The notes beneath the pieces were generated by a model. It worked only from the letters and a program-made list of their open reading frames with translations. It did not search any database and was not told the origin of the DNA. The position numbers and the translations under genes were made by a program. Positions 43,073 to 52,124 of a stretch of 56,876 bases of DNA are shown piece by piece; positions within the stretch are counted from its first letter, which is position 1; each line of letters starts with the position of its first letter. This DNA is from Alphaproteobacteria bacterium (GTDB lineage Bacteria > Pseudomonadota > Alphaproteobacteria > Caulobacterales > Maricaulaceae): positions 83,837-140,712 of the forward strand of contig WGNH01000021.1 of assembly GCA_016124665.1 (NCBI GenBank). The letters run 5' to 3'.

Positions 43073-44676
43073 CGGCTGGCTCCCCGGGTCAGGGAACGGG
43101 CGGCGAGAATCATTGCCGGAATGGTTGCCAGAACGATGATCAGGGATGGCAGAGCGGCCTGTCCCAACCGCTCGTCCGCGGCATAATTATGGGCGATCAC
43201 AGCAAGCGTATCGGTGTTGAACGGGCGCAGAATCATGGTGGCGGGTAATTCTTTCATCACCTCAACGAACACCATCAGGGCGGCAATGCCAACGCCGCCG
43301 AGTATCAGTGGCCAGTGGATTTCAGCCGCGATCCGCCGGCGGCGGGCCCCCAGCGTTTTGGCGGCCTCATCCAGACGGTGCGTGACCTGTGCCAGCGCTG
43401 TCTCGGCGGGAGCGATCGCGACAGCTGCAAAGCGTGACAGATAAGCGAAGACAAGCGCGCCCGCAGTAGCCGTCAGGAGGACCGGAAAACGTCCGCCCCA
43501 GAGGCTGTCGAGAAGGGCCTGAAGACCGGCAAACAGGACGAGCGCCCCCACCGCCGCGACCGCACCAGGTGCGGCATAGCCCAGGCTGGCCAGCCGCGCG
43601 GACAAGACACCGAATGCCGTGCCGCTGCGTATGGCATAGGCCGCACCCAGCCCCAGCAGAGCGGCGAGGATGGCGGTTACGCTGGCCAGTGCGAGGGAAT
43701 TGGTGAGCCCGTCCATAACGCCGCGGGCTGCTGGCTCTGTCATCGCCAGATAGAGCAGCCGGCCCAAGGGGACGGCCAGACCGAACAGGATGGGCAGCAG
43801 GCAGGCCAGACTGGCTATGATGCTCTTCGCTCCCGTCAGCCGGATAAGGCGTGGTTGGCGCCGTCCGCCGCTGGTCTGACCGAAGCGGGCGCGGGCGCGG
43901 CTCTGCCGTTCGAGCGCGAAGGCCAGATAGGCAAACAGTGCGAGTACGACGGCCAATCGGGCAGCATCCGCGACCGATCCGGCCCCTGCCCAGGCACGGA
44001 CCACGCCAACCGTCAAAGTGGGGGCGCCGAGATGCGCTACGGCCCCGAAGTCAGCAATGGACTCCATGGCCACAAGTGCGAGCCCTGCGGCCAGTGCGGG
44101 CCGGACCAGTGGCAGTGTGATGCCGGTCAACGTCTGCCAGCGTGAGGCTCCAAGCGTGCGCGCCGCGTTCTGCATGTCCGGATGAAGTTCCGAGAAAGCC
44201 TGCCGCGCGATAAGATAGACATAGGGATAGAGGGTCACGGCGAAGACAAATCCCGCCCCAAGAGGCCCGCGCACGACCGGCAGGAGGTCGGCGAGGCCTG
44301 TCAGCCCAGCCTCCCGCAAGGGAGTCTGAAGCGGTCCAGCGGCCTGCGTCAGATCCAGCCATCCATATGCCGCTACATAGGCCGGTACCGCCAGGGGCAG
44401 TGCCAATGCCCATGCGAAGATATGACGCCCCGGAAAATCGAGACGGGCGATCATCCAGCCGGCCATGGTACCGATCCCGCCGGCCAGGACCATCGCGGTC
44501 GAGGTAACAATAAGTGTGTTCAGCACATAGCCCGTCAGACGTGTCTGCAACAGATGGAGCAGATAATCGCCCCAGGGCGCGGTGAGTGCGATCCAGGCGA
44601 CGGCCAGAATCGGTCCGGCCGCCACAAGGGCGGCCAGACTGCCAAAAACTGCGGGCCCGGGTCCTGGCGCTCTCAT
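43069..44676 (-). CDS. Ferric iron ABC transporter permease (FbpB-like, fused dimer)
   Basis: The 535-aa protein holds two copies of the binding-protein-dependent permease domain, each with about six transmembrane helices. The EAA-type loops are visible as ELHPDMQNAARTLGASRWQT and later RLDEAAKTLGARRRRIAAEI. The fused two-domain form is typical of FbpB-type iron permeases. It lies 7 bases after the binding protein gene. Confidence 0.93.
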   Translation of the reverse strand: MRAPGPGPAVFGSLAALVAAGPILAVAWIALTAPWGDYLLHLLQTRLTGYVLNTLIVTSTAMVLAGGIGTMAGWMIARLDFPGRHIFAWALALPLAVPAYVAAYGWLDLTQAAGPLQTPLREAGLTGLADLLPVVRGPLGAGFVFAVTLYPYVYLIARQAFSELHPDMQNAARTLGASRWQTLTGITLPLVRPALAAGLALVAMESIADFGAVAHLGAPTLTVGVVRAWAGAGSVADAARLAVVLALFAYLAFALERQSRARARFGQTSGGRRQPRLIRLTGAKSIIASLACLLPILFGLAVPLGRLLYLAMTEPAARGVMDGLTNSLALASVTAILAALLGLGAAYAIRSGTAFGVLSARLASLGYAAPGAVAAVGALVLFAGLQALLDSLWGGRFPVLLTATAGALVFAYLSRFAAVAIAPAETALAQVTHRLDEAAKTLGARRRRIAAEIHWPLILGGVGIAALMVFVEVMKELPATMILRPFNTDTLAVIAHNYAADERLGQAALPSLIIVLATIPAMILAARSLTRGASR

Positions 44677-44683
44677 TCAAACC

Positions 44684-45703
44684 CTAGGGCCAGCCGGCGC
44701 GGTCAAAGACGCGGCGGGCAGCCTCGGCATTGTCTCCGAGTGTCGACATGTTGAGCGTATCCGCCTGAAAGCCCATCAGTTCGCGGACGGACGGGTTGTC
44801 GAATGCGGTGCCCTCGACCGCCGGGAATTCATTGGTGAGCTCGGCATAGGCACGCTGCCCGGTTTCACTCAGGAGAAAACGGATCAGCGCTTCGGCATTT
44901 TCCGGGTGAGGGGCGTTGGCGGCAATTCCGGCACCGGAAATGTTGACATGGGTGCCGAATTCACCGGCAGGAAAAATCAAACCGATGCCATTGGCGACAG
45001 TCAGATCATCGGGATTTTCCGAGTTCGCAAGCCGCAGATAATAATAATGATTTACGACCGCGACATCGCATTCACCGGCATGGATTGCCTGTAGCTGATC
45101 AGTGTCGCCCCCCTGAGGCGGACGGGCAAAATTGGCCACGACGCTGCGCGCCCAGGCTTCTGCCACCGCCTCGCCATGGTGAGCGATGATGGAGGCCAGC
45201 AGTGACTGGTTATAGGCATTGTCCGAACTGCGGATGCAGATGCGCCCTTGCCAGCGCGGATCAGCCAGATCCATATAGTTGGTGATTTCAGCAGGATCGA
45301 CGCGGTCTTCGGCATAGGCAATGACACGTGTGCGCAGCGCAAAGCCGACCCAGTAGCCATCGGGATCAATAAAGCGTTCCGGCACACCTTCCGCAATCGC
45401 GGAATAATCCGTCTGTGTGAACAGGCCGGCCTCCTCGGCGCGTTGAAGCCGCGAGGCATCAACGGTGATCACGATATCTGCGGGACTTCGGTCGCCATCC
45501 GTACGGATACGCTCGATCAAAAGGTCGCCGCTTGCCTCGATCAGATTAACCTCAATGCCGGTTTCTTCGGTGAAGCGGGCATAGGCAACCTCATCCGAAT
45601 CATAGTGGCGGGCGGAATAGACGTTGACGACTTCGGTGCTGGCAGGCTGGCTGCAAGCGGCCGCTGTTAAAGCAACAATTGCTGACAAAATCAGGCGGGT
45701 CAT
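44684..45703 (-). CDS. Ferric iron ABC transporter substrate-binding lipoprotein (FbpA-like)
   Basis: Periplasmic binding protein of 339 aa. The signal sequence ends in a lipobox-like LTAAAC with Cys17, so it is probably a lipoprotein. The start of the mature part, VNVYSARHYDSDEVAYARFTEE, and the Tyr-rich NHYYYLRL segment that supplies iron ligands in this family are present. It is the first gene of the three-gene uptake operon. A Fur-box-like palindrome lies 39 bases upstream (45742-45758), so it is probably iron-repressed. Confidence 0.93.
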   Translation of the reverse strand: MTRLILSAIVALTAAACSQPASTEVVNVYSARHYDSDEVAYARFTEETGIEVNLIEASGDLLIERIRTDGDRSPADIVITVDASRLQRAEEAGLFTQTDYSAIAEGVPERFIDPDGYWVGFALRTRVIAYAEDRVDPAEITNYMDLADPRWQGRICIRSSDNAYNQSLLASIIAHHGEAVAEAWARSVVANFARPPQGGDTDQLQAIHAGECDVAVVNHYYYLRLANSENPDDLTVANGIGLIFPAGEFGTHVNISGAGIAANAPHPENAEALIRFLLSETGQRAYAELTNEFPAVEGTAFDNPSVRELMGFQADTLNMSTLGDNAEAARRVFDRAGWP

Positions 45704-45741
45704 GGATCACTCCGTAATCTCTGATCCTGTCCCTTACATTT

Positions 45742-45758
45742 TTGCGAATGTTTCGCAA
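45742..45758 (-). promoter_or_regulatory. Fur-box-like inverted repeat upstream of the iron ABC operon
   Basis: A perfect 7-3-7 palindrome, TTGCGAA-TGT-TTCGCAA. Alphaproteobacterial Fur-type sites look like TTGmGAA-TNA-TTCkCAA, so only the centre differs. Its place 39 bases before the FbpA-like start supports iron-dependent repression. Binding by Fur rather than a relative such as Mur or Irr is inferred. Confidence 0.65.
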
Positions 45759-45847
45759 GTAGTTGGCCTGCGGCGAATTGCAGCGTTGCGGTGCAAGGCC
45801 CCGGCCGGGCTGTCCAAATGGCGGTTAATTCAGCGTTTCAGGCGGAA

Positions 45848-45922
45848 TGGTGGGCGATGCTGGGATTGAACCAGCGACCCCTGCCGTGTGAAGGCAGTGC
45901 TCTCCCGCTGAGCTAATCGCCC
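45848..45922 (-). tRNA. tRNA-Val (anticodon CAC)
   Basis: On the minus strand the sequence folds as a cloverleaf: acceptor GGGCGAT/ATCGCCC, D arm with AGCTCAGCGGGAGAGC, anticodon arm CTGCC-TTCACAC-GGCAG and T arm CGCTGGTTCAATCCCAGC. The anticodon is CAC (complement of 45888-45890), reading GUG valine codons. The 3' CCA is encoded (45848-45850). A promoter-like pair lies just upstream (45938-45967). Confidence 0.96.
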
Positions 45923-45937
45923 ATTCCAGAGCCGCGG

Positions 45938-45967
45938 CGTATAGGCCGCAGGCCCCTTGCTGGTCAA
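45938..45967 (-). promoter_or_regulatory. Promoter of tRNA-Val
   Basis: On the minus strand TTGACC (45962-45967) and TATACG (45938-45943) are separated by 18 bases. The -10 element ends 15 bases before the 5' end of the tRNA. This is a good fit to a housekeeping-sigma promoter. Confidence 0.6.
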
Positions 45968-46027
45968 GCGTCACACACAATTGACCGGTGCATTTCTAAA
46001 TTTTTCTAAATAATTGGCCGGAACGGC

Positions 46028-46056
46028 TTGACGCGGCGACATGAAATCGTCATAGA
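46028..46056 (+). promoter_or_regulatory. Candidate promoter of the structured leader and small gene
   Basis: TTGACG at 46028-46033 and CATAGA at 46051-46056 are 17 bases apart. The -35 is good and the -10 is weak. Transcription from here would begin at the structured leader that precedes the gene at 46176. Confidence 0.4.
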
Positions 46057-46057
46057 G

Positions 46058-46168
46058 CCCGCCAGCCTGTTAGCAGGTGGTGCGGAGAGGCAGTGTTTTT
46101 CACGCAGTCTCCGTTTTCCAAGAGGGGAGCGCACGTAACCCAGGCGGGAATGGCCCGCCGGTTCGGAG
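46058..46168 (+). ncRNA. Candidate structured 5' leader RNA with alternative pairings
   Basis: The leader can fold into one long irregular stem: CCCG (46058-46061) and CCTG (46066-46069) pair with CAGGCGGG (46141-46148), GGT (46076-46078) with ACC (46138-46140), and GTGCG (46080-46084) with CGCAC (46130-46134). Inside it CGGAGA (46083-46088) pairs with TCTCCG (46108-46113), capped by GTG-TTTTT-CAC. Competing helices exist: GGCGGG (46143-46148) with CCCGCC (46154-46159), and CTCCG (46109-46113) with the ribosome site CGGAG (46164-46168). No known RNA family is recognised. It could be a regulatory leader or part of a small RNA. Confidence 0.45.
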
Positions 46169-46175
46169 TATCGCT

Positions 46176-46430
46176 ATGAGTAATGACCTCTGCACGCCGG
46201 AAGGCGCGCGTCGACTGAAGCAACGGATCGAAGCCTACTGGGCTGACCGTGGCTATGATGTGAATATTGAACTGGTTGATGCCGGTTTCATGCCGGCCAT
46301 GCGGTCGGCACGGACCGATGTCCGCTCGAACATGGTCAATGGCATGCCGCGCCGTCAAAGCGCTGCCAATGATTCGGCACCTGATCGCCGGACCGCCAAT
46401 GACCGGCTGCCGGAACTGCGCTCGGCCTGA
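46176..46430 (+). CDS. Small hypothetical protein behind a structured leader
   Basis: The 84-aa protein starts SNDLCTPEGARRLKQRIEAYW and has a central FMPAMRSARTDVRSNMVNGMP motif that looks conserved in character; the C-terminus is polar and probably disordered. GGAG (46165-46168) lies 7 bases before the ATG. I recall similar short proteins in other alphaproteobacteria with an AYWxxRG and DVRSxMxNG pattern, but no function is known. The stop abuts the stop of the convergent gph gene within TGATCA. Confidence 0.8.
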   Translation: MSNDLCTPEGARRLKQRIEAYWADRGYDVNIELVDAGFMPAMRSARTDVRSNMVNGMPRRQSAANDSAPDRRTANDRLPELRSA

Positions 46431-47111
46431 TCACCGGCCCTGCCAGAGCTTTTCCAGCGTTTCGGGCAAGCTTCTGAAATCATCGAGTACCGCATCTGCG
46501 CCCAGGGCGAGATGCGGTATTTCGCTGTATCCGTGGGTCAGTATGACGCACGGGATTCCAGCGGCCTTTGCACAAGCGGCATCGGTAATGGAATCGCCGA
46601 TCAGTGCGAGGTTGGGACCTGCATCACCGACGGCGCTCCAGAAATGGGCGGCATCTGGCTTTTTTGCCTCGGTCCGGCCGGGTCCGATGATGCGCTCGAA
46701 ATAATGTGTCAGGCCGAGCGCTTCGATCAGGGCATCTGCCAGCTCGCTGGGCTTGTTGGTGCAGATGGACAGACGCGCGCCCCGAGTTTTCAGGAAATCC
46801 AGGACGGCTGTGCTCCCTTCGAAAGGGCGGCTGAGATCGGCAATGCCTGACCGGTAGACCCTTATGAAGTCGGCGACGCGCTGATCAACACTGGCCGAAT
46901 CGATTTTCCGGTTCTGGGCTGCGTAAGCGCGTTCGATCAGAACCCGGGCCCCGCGCCCGACCATGGCGCGGACATCCGCCAGCGCGACATTGCCCAGCCC
47001 GTCTGCGGCCACGACTTCATTGAGTGCCCGGACCAGATCCGGCGCAGTATCGACCAGCGTGCCATCCAGGTCAAAGACAATTCCGGCTCCCTCGAAACAG
47101 TCCGACATCAT
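46431..47111 (-). CDS. gph: Phosphoglycolate phosphatase (HAD family)
   Basis: HAD-superfamily phosphatase of 226 aa. Motif I is IVFDLDGTLVDTAPDLV, motif II is the Thr/Ser in LSICTNKPSELADALIEALGL, and motif III/IV includes EAKKPDAAHFW and ALIGDSITDAACAKAAGIP. The cap is inserted after motif I, as in Gph. It removes 2-phosphoglycolate formed in DNA repair and metabolism, though related HAD substrates are possible. Two consecutive ATGs occur; the first has GAGGAT 7 bases upstream. Confidence 0.9.
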   Translation of the reverse strand: MMSDCFEGAGIVFDLDGTLVDTAPDLVRALNEVVAADGLGNVALADVRAMVGRGARVLIERAYAAQNRKIDSASVDQRVADFIRVYRSGIADLSRPFEGSTAVLDFLKTRGARLSICTNKPSELADALIEALGLTHYFERIIGPGRTEAKKPDAAHFWSAVGDAGPNLALIGDSITDAACAKAAGIPCVILTHGYSEIPHLALGADAVLDDFRSLPETLEKLWQGR

Positions 47112-47221
47112 TTCTGATCCTCAAGTCTGCGATCTCGCTCAAACAGGCGGTCGCTTCCTGTATTTGAATGGTCTATAGCCCGATAGCCCATTTGCAATGT
47201 CGCAGGGATCAGGAGCCGCAT

Positions 47222-48565
47222 ATGACCGCACCGCGCGCCGCCATCATACTTGCCGCCGGCCTTGGCACGCGAATGAAATCCGACCTGCCCAAATGCATGC
47301 ACCGGGTCGGAGGGCGGCCGATGCTGGAATGGTCGATTGATCTGGCGCGCAAATCCGGTGCCGAGCGGGTGGTTACGGTCTATGGCAGGCAATCGCCCCA
47401 GATTGGCGAGCTCGGTGAAGCCAACAAGACACTGACCGCCTTGCAGGACCCGCCCAAGGGAACCGGTCATGCGGTGCAATGTGCCGAGAGCGCGATGGCC
47501 GGCTTTTTGGGCAATGCCATCGTGCTGTATGGCGACACGCCGCTGATCACGCCGCAAGCGGTGGAGAAGGTTTTCGCCGCGCTGGAATCAGGTGCCTCGG
47601 TCGCGGTTCTGGGGTTCACGCCGGCAGATGCCGGGGCCTATGGCCGGCTGGTTGTAAAAGACGGCGTGCTCGACCGGATTGTGGAATGCAAGGATGCCAG
47701 TGAAGAAGAGCGCGCCATCGACTTTGTGAATTCCGGCGTGCTGGCTGCGCCGGCGCTTTTATTGTTCGAGTTGCTGGGCGAAGTCACCAACGACAACGCC
47801 AATGGCGAATATTATCTCACCGACGTGGTCGGGCTGGCGCGCAAGCGCGGCCTGAAAGCCGTTGCTGTTGAAGGTGATGCGGCCGAAGTCCTCGGCGTCA
47901 ATTCGCGGGCTGATCTGGCGGAAGCCGAGGCAAGCTGGCAGACCCGCCGCCGCAGGGAGGTCATGCGCGATGGCGTCACGCTGACCGCGCCGGAAACCGT
48001 TTTCCTTGCCCATGACACCGTCATTGGCCGCGATGTCATTATCGAGCCGAATGTGGTTTTCGGCCCTGGCGTGACGGTCGAGGATGGCGCAACAATTCAT
48101 GCCTTTTCGCATCTGGAAGGATGCGTGGTCCGCGCCGGGGCAGACATTGGTCCGTATGCACGGTTGCGGCCGGGCGCGGATATCGGACCCGGGGCAAAGA
48201 TCGGCAATTTCGTCGAAGTGAAGAAATCCACATTCGGCCCCGGTGCAAAAGCCAATCACCTTACCTATATCGGGGATGCAGATGTCGGCGCGAATGCCAA
48301 TATCGGTGCGGGAACCATCACCTGCAATTATGACGGTTTCGGCAAGTACCGGACCGTGATCGGCGAAGGGGCCTTTATCGGATCAAACTCCTCGCTGGTG
48401 GCCCCGGTGACCATTGGCAAGGGAGCCTATACCGGGTCGGGCGGTGTTGTGACCGATAATGTGCCCGACGATGCCCTGGCGTTGGGACGCGCCAAACAGG
48501 TCAACAAGGATGGCTGGGCGTCGCGTTTTCGCGCGGCGATGCAAAAACGCAAAGCGGAGCGGTAA
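47222..48565 (+). CDS. glmU: Bifunctional GlmU: glucosamine-1-phosphate acetyltransferase / UDP-GlcNAc pyrophosphorylase
   Basis: GlmU makes UDP-GlcNAc for peptidoglycan and LPS. The 447-aa protein has an N-terminal nucleotidyltransferase domain with LAAGLGTRMKSDLPKCMH and YGDTPLI, and a C-terminal left-handed beta helix with FVEVKKSTFGPGAKANHLTYIGDADVG in part and NYDGFGKYRTVIGEGAFIGS. ATG 47222 has AGGAG (47211-47215) 6 bases upstream. The succinate-semialdehyde dehydrogenase gene follows after 2 bases. Confidence 0.97.
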   Translation: MTAPRAAIILAAGLGTRMKSDLPKCMHRVGGRPMLEWSIDLARKSGAERVVTVYGRQSPQIGELGEANKTLTALQDPPKGTGHAVQCAESAMAGFLGNAIVLYGDTPLITPQAVEKVFAALESGASVAVLGFTPADAGAYGRLVVKDGVLDRIVECKDASEEERAIDFVNSGVLAAPALLLFELLGEVTNDNANGEYYLTDVVGLARKRGLKAVAVEGDAAEVLGVNSRADLAEAEASWQTRRRREVMRDGVTLTAPETVFLAHDTVIGRDVIIEPNVVFGPGVTVEDGATIHAFSHLEGCVVRAGADIGPYARLRPGADIGPGAKIGNFVEVKKSTFGPGAKANHLTYIGDADVGANANIGAGTITCNYDGFGKYRTVIGEGAFIGSNSSLVAPVTIGKGAYTGSGGVVTDNVPDDALALGRAKQVNKDGWASRFRAAMQKRKAER

Positions 48566-48567
48566 TC

Positions 48568-50037
48568 ATGACTCTGTCCGACCGGCTGAAAGACAAAAGT
48601 CTTTTCAGGACCCAGTCCTATTATGGAGGCGAATGGCATTCCGGCCCTGACACGTTTGCGGTCGATAATCCGGCCAACCGGTCGAAGCTGGCCGATGTGA
48701 CGGATGTTGGTGCGGAAGGCGCAAAGGCCGCGATTGCGGCGGCGGCAGAAGGTTTCCGGGTGTGGCGCAAGACCTCGCCCTTCGAGCGCACGCGTATTCT
48801 TTTGAAATGGTATGAACTGATCAATGAAAATGCCGGTGACCTGGCAACATTGATCACGTCTGAAATGGGCAAGCCCTGGGCCGAGGCCAAGAGCGAGGTG
48901 GCGTATGGCTCGGCGTTTATCGAATGGTCGGCGCAGGAAGCGGTGCGCATTCACGGAGAAACCGTGACCGTGCCGTTTCCCGGCACACGCGGCTGGACCC
49001 TTCATCAGCCGGTCGGCGTTGTGTCCTGTATCACGCCGTGGAATTTCCCCTCGGCCATGATCACGCGGAAGGCCGCGCCAGCTCTGGCGGCGGGCTGTTC
49101 GATTGTCATAAAGCCGGCCCCGGAAACACCGCTGACGGCGCTGGCGCTGGCCGAGCTGGCGGACCGGGCCGGATTTCCCGCCGGCGTCTTCAATGTCATT
49201 TGCGGCGATGCCGAAACGCTCGGGCCGGTGATGACCGGATCGCCGGAAGTCCGGATGATCGGCTTCACTGGTTCGACGGAAGTGGGCAAGCTGATCATGC
49301 GGCAAGCCGCCGATGGCGTGAAACGCGTGGCGCTGGAGCTTGGCGGAAATGCGCCCTTCATCGTCATGGATGATGCGGATCTGGAGGCAGCGGCCACGGG
49401 CGTGGCACAAGCCAAATTCCGGTCCGGCGGGCAGACCTGTGTCTCCCCCAACCGGATTATTGTTCAAAGCGGTGTGGCCGATGCTTTCCTCGACCTGCTG
49501 GAAAAGAAGATCGCGAAGATCAAGGCAGGCGACGGTTTTGAAAGCGGCGTGGATATCGGCCCGCTGATTCATGACGAGGCGGTCGCGCGCGTCGATCAGC
49601 TTGTAAAGGATGCCGTGGCCGGGGGTGCCCGTATCCGGGTTGGCGGGCAGCCGCTGGCCGATGAGCTGGGCGGTTCGTTCTATGCGCCGACCCTTCTGGA
49701 AGGCGGCAATTTCGATCAGGCGATTGCGCGCAACGAGATTTTCGGTCCCGTGGCTTCGGTCTATCGCGCGGACGACGAAAAAGAGATCATCGAACTCGCC
49801 AATAACACGCCTTACGGGCTGGCTGCCTATCTCTACACACGGGATATTGGCCGCGTGCACCGCATGTCGGAGGGTCTTGATTACGGCATGGTCGGCGTGA
49901 ATGCGCCGATGGTCGGCTCGGCCTCCACCCCGTTCGGCGGGATGAAAGAATCCGGCATTGGCCGCGAAGGCGGCAAGTGGGGTGTCGAGGAATTCACCGA
50001 GCTGAAATACGTCCTGCTCGCGGGTGTGAATTCGTGA
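48568..50037 (+). CDS. NAD(P)-dependent succinate-semialdehyde dehydrogenase (GabD-like)
   Basis: Aldehyde dehydrogenase of 489 aa. The catalytic Cys291 lies in GGQTCVSPNR, the general base Glu257 in LELGGNAPFIV, and the cofactor loop in GFTGSTEVGKLI. The signature PWNFPSAMITRKAAPALAAGC and the C-terminal FGGMKESGIGREGGK are typical of the GabD/SSADH group. It probably converts succinate semialdehyde to succinate; related aldehydes are possible. It is coupled to rpiA by a 4-base overlap. Confidence 0.93.
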   Translation: MTLSDRLKDKSLFRTQSYYGGEWHSGPDTFAVDNPANRSKLADVTDVGAEGAKAAIAAAAEGFRVWRKTSPFERTRILLKWYELINENAGDLATLITSEMGKPWAEAKSEVAYGSAFIEWSAQEAVRIHGETVTVPFPGTRGWTLHQPVGVVSCITPWNFPSAMITRKAAPALAAGCSIVIKPAPETPLTALALAELADRAGFPAGVFNVICGDAETLGPVMTGSPEVRMIGFTGSTEVGKLIMRQAADGVKRVALELGGNAPFIVMDDADLEAAATGVAQAKFRSGGQTCVSPNRIIVQSGVADAFLDLLEKKIAKIKAGDGFESGVDIGPLIHDEAVARVDQLVKDAVAGGARIRVGGQPLADELGGSFYAPTLLEGGNFDQAIARNEIFGPVASVYRADDEKEIIELANNTPYGLAAYLYTRDIGRVHRMSEGLDYGMVGVNAPMVGSASTPFGGMKESGIGREGGKWGVEEFTELKYVLLAGVNS

Positions 50038-50735
50038 GCGCCTCCGAGCAGAAGGCCAATGCGGCCACCGCCGCGCTGCAATATGTCAGCGACGGGATGA
50101 CGGTCGGCCTCGGCTCCGGCTCGACCGCCGAGCTGTTTGTTGAATATCTCGGCGAACGCGTGCGCGGCGGTCTCAACATTATCGGTGTGCCGACCTCGGA
50201 ACAGACGGCAGAACTGGCGGAATCGGTGGGGATTGGCCTGAAGCCGATTGACCATGTCGACCGCATTCATGTGACCGTCGATGGCGCGGACGAGGTTGAC
50301 GGGCGCTTCCAATTGATCAAGGGCGGCGGTGGTTGCCTTTTGCGCGAAAAGATTATCGCGCACGCCTCGGATCTGATGGTGGTCATCATTGATGAAACCA
50401 AGCTGAAGGAGCGGCTCGGGGAGTTTCCGTTGCCGGTAGAAGTTGATCCCTTTGCCTTCACCATTACCGCCAAGAAGATTTTTGACGCCTTGCGAGCGAC
50501 CGGCATTTCCCATGGCGATGTGAATCTGCGCCGGCGCGGGGACGGGCTGGAACCTTTCATCACCGATGGCGGGCACTACATTCTCGATTGTGCCTGCAAG
50601 GCTATACCCGATCCTGCCGGTCTGGCAGACAGGCTGGTTCACATTCCCGGCGTTGTCGAACACGGTCTGTTTATCGGTCTGGCGCGGGTGGTGATTGTCG
50701 GTGAAGATCGTGGCGCGCGTATTATGGAATTGTAG
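50034..50735 (+). CDS. rpiA: Ribose-5-phosphate isomerase A
   Basis: Interconverts ribose-5-phosphate and ribulose-5-phosphate in the pentose phosphate pathway. The 233-aa protein shows the phosphate loop GLGSGSTAELF, the active-site DGADEVD and KGGGGCLLREKI motifs with catalytic Asp, Lys and Glu residues, and LPVEVDPFA. GTG 50034 overlaps the upstream stop (GTGA). It precedes the glutathione reductase gene, and both supply or use reducing power from this pathway. Confidence 0.95.
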   Translation: MSASEQKANAATAALQYVSDGMTVGLGSGSTAELFVEYLGERVRGGLNIIGVPTSEQTAELAESVGIGLKPIDHVDRIHVTVDGADEVDGRFQLIKGGGGCLLREKIIAHASDLMVVIIDETKLKERLGEFPLPVEVDPFAFTITAKKIFDALRATGISHGDVNLRRRGDGLEPFITDGGHYILDCACKAIPDPAGLADRLVHIPGVVEHGLFIGLARVVIVGEDRGARIMEL

Positions 50736-50747
50736 GCGGAAATTGCT

Positions 50748-52124
50748 TTGACAGATTATGACTTTGACCTGTTTGTCATCGGTGCCGGCTCTGGCGGTGT
50801 ACGCGCCGCGCGGATGGCTGCCCTGCGCGGTGCCCGGGTCGCGATTGCCGAGGAATATCGTGTCGGCGGTACCTGTGTGATCCGCGGCTGCGTGCCCAAG
50901 AAATTCCTCGTCTATGCGGCAGCCTATGGAAAGGCTTTCAAGGAAGCGGCGGGCTATGGCTGGAGCGTGGGTGAGGTGCGCCATGACTGGTCAAAGCTGT
51001 GCGCCAACCTGCATGATGAAGTTGACCGGTTGTCGGGCATTTACTGGAAAAACCTGTCCAATTCCGGCGTCGAGATATTCCAGGACCGGGCCGAGCTGGA
51101 AGATGCCCATACTGTCCGCCTTGTTGCCGGCGGACGCACGATTTCTGCCAGGTATATTCTGGTCGCGGTCGGTGGCGCGCCCGCGCGCATCGGTATCGAG
51201 GGCGATGAACTGGCGATCTCCTCCAACGAGGTTTTCCTGATGAAGCAGCGCCCGCAGCGCATCGTGATAGCGGGCGGCGGCTATATCGCCTGCGAGTTTG
51301 CCCAGGTCTTTGCAGGGCTGGGGTCCGAAGTTTGCCAGATCTACCGGGGCGATACCGTTCTGCGTGGTTTTGATGATGATATTCGCGCGCATATTCACGA
51401 TGAATTGAAGCGCTCCGGTGTCCGGGTCATGACCCATGCCAATATCACCCGCATCGAGGAAGCCGGTGGCGGTGCGCGCCGTGTTTATACCGATACCGGC
51501 GAGGAACTGACCGCAGATGCCGTGATCCAGGCGGTCGGCCGGGTCGCGCATACTCAGGGGCTGGGGCTGGATAAGGCCGGTGTCGAGACAGCCGCAGACG
51601 GTGCCATCATTGTCGACAAATTCTCGAAAACCAATGTCGATAATATCTATGCCGTCGGCGATGTGACCAACCGCATCAATCTGACACCGGTGGCCATCCG
51701 CGAAGGGGCGGCGTTTGCCGCGACCGTCTTCGGTGATGACCCCACCGCCTTTGATCATGCCGATGTCGCCAGCGCGGTTTTCACCCAGCCGCCGGTCGGC
51801 GTGGTCGGCCTGACCGAGCACGAGGCGCGCAAGGCTTATGGCGCGGTGGATATCTACAAGGCCACCTTCAAGCCGATGAAAAATGCCCTGTCCGGGTCGG
51901 AAAGCCGGATGCTGGTGAAGCTGGTCGTCAAACAGGACGATCAACGCGTTGTCGGCGTCCATATGGCCGGTGATGACAGCCCGGAAATCATCCAGGCGGT
52001 CGGCATTGCCGTGAAAGCCGGTTTGACCAAGCAGCAATTTGATGCGACCTGCGCGGTGCATCCGACTGTCGCCGAGGAATTGGTGACGCTGAAAGACAAA
52101 TGGACACCGCCGGAAATTACATGA
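50748..52124 (+). CDS. gor: Glutathione-disulfide reductase
   Basis: FAD enzyme of 458 aa that reduces oxidised glutathione with NADPH. The FAD site is [20 protein letters not shown], the redox disulfide Cys43-Cys48 is in [13 protein letters not shown], the NAD(P)H fold is [20 protein letters not shown], and the C-terminal active-site His is in [10 protein letters not shown]. Start codon TTG at 50748 is inferred because no in-frame ATG lies before the FAD motif. The end overlaps the DAHP synthase gene by 4 bases. Confidence 0.94.
   Translation: MTDYDFDLFVIGAGSGGVRAARMAALRGARVAIAEEYRVGGTCVIRGCVPKKFLVYAAAYGKAFKEAAGYGWSVGEVRHDWSKLCANLHDEVDRLSGIYWKNLSNSGVEIFQDRAELEDAHTVRLVAGGRTISARYILVAVGGAPARIGIEGDELAISSNEVFLMKQRPQRIVIAGGGYIACEFAQVFAGLGSEVCQIYRGDTVLRGFDDDIRAHIHDELKRSGVRVMTHANITRIEEAGGGARRVYTDTGEELTADAVIQAVGRVAHTQGLGLDKAGVETAADGAIIVDKFSKTNVDNIYAVGDVTNRINLTPVAIREGAAFAATVFGDDPTAFDHADVASAVFTQPPVGVVGLTEHEARKAYGAVDIYKATFKPMKNALSGSESRMLVKLVVKQDDQRVVGVHMAGDDSPEIIQAVGIAVKAGLTKQQFDATCAVHPTVAEELVTLKDKWTPPEIT

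Noticed and set aside
46058-46168. 6S RNA, SRP RNA or a known riboswitch in the leader
   Set aside because: The SRP GGAAGGAAGCAG-like loop is absent, the size and bubble pattern do not fit 6S RNA, and no known aptamer core is recognised.
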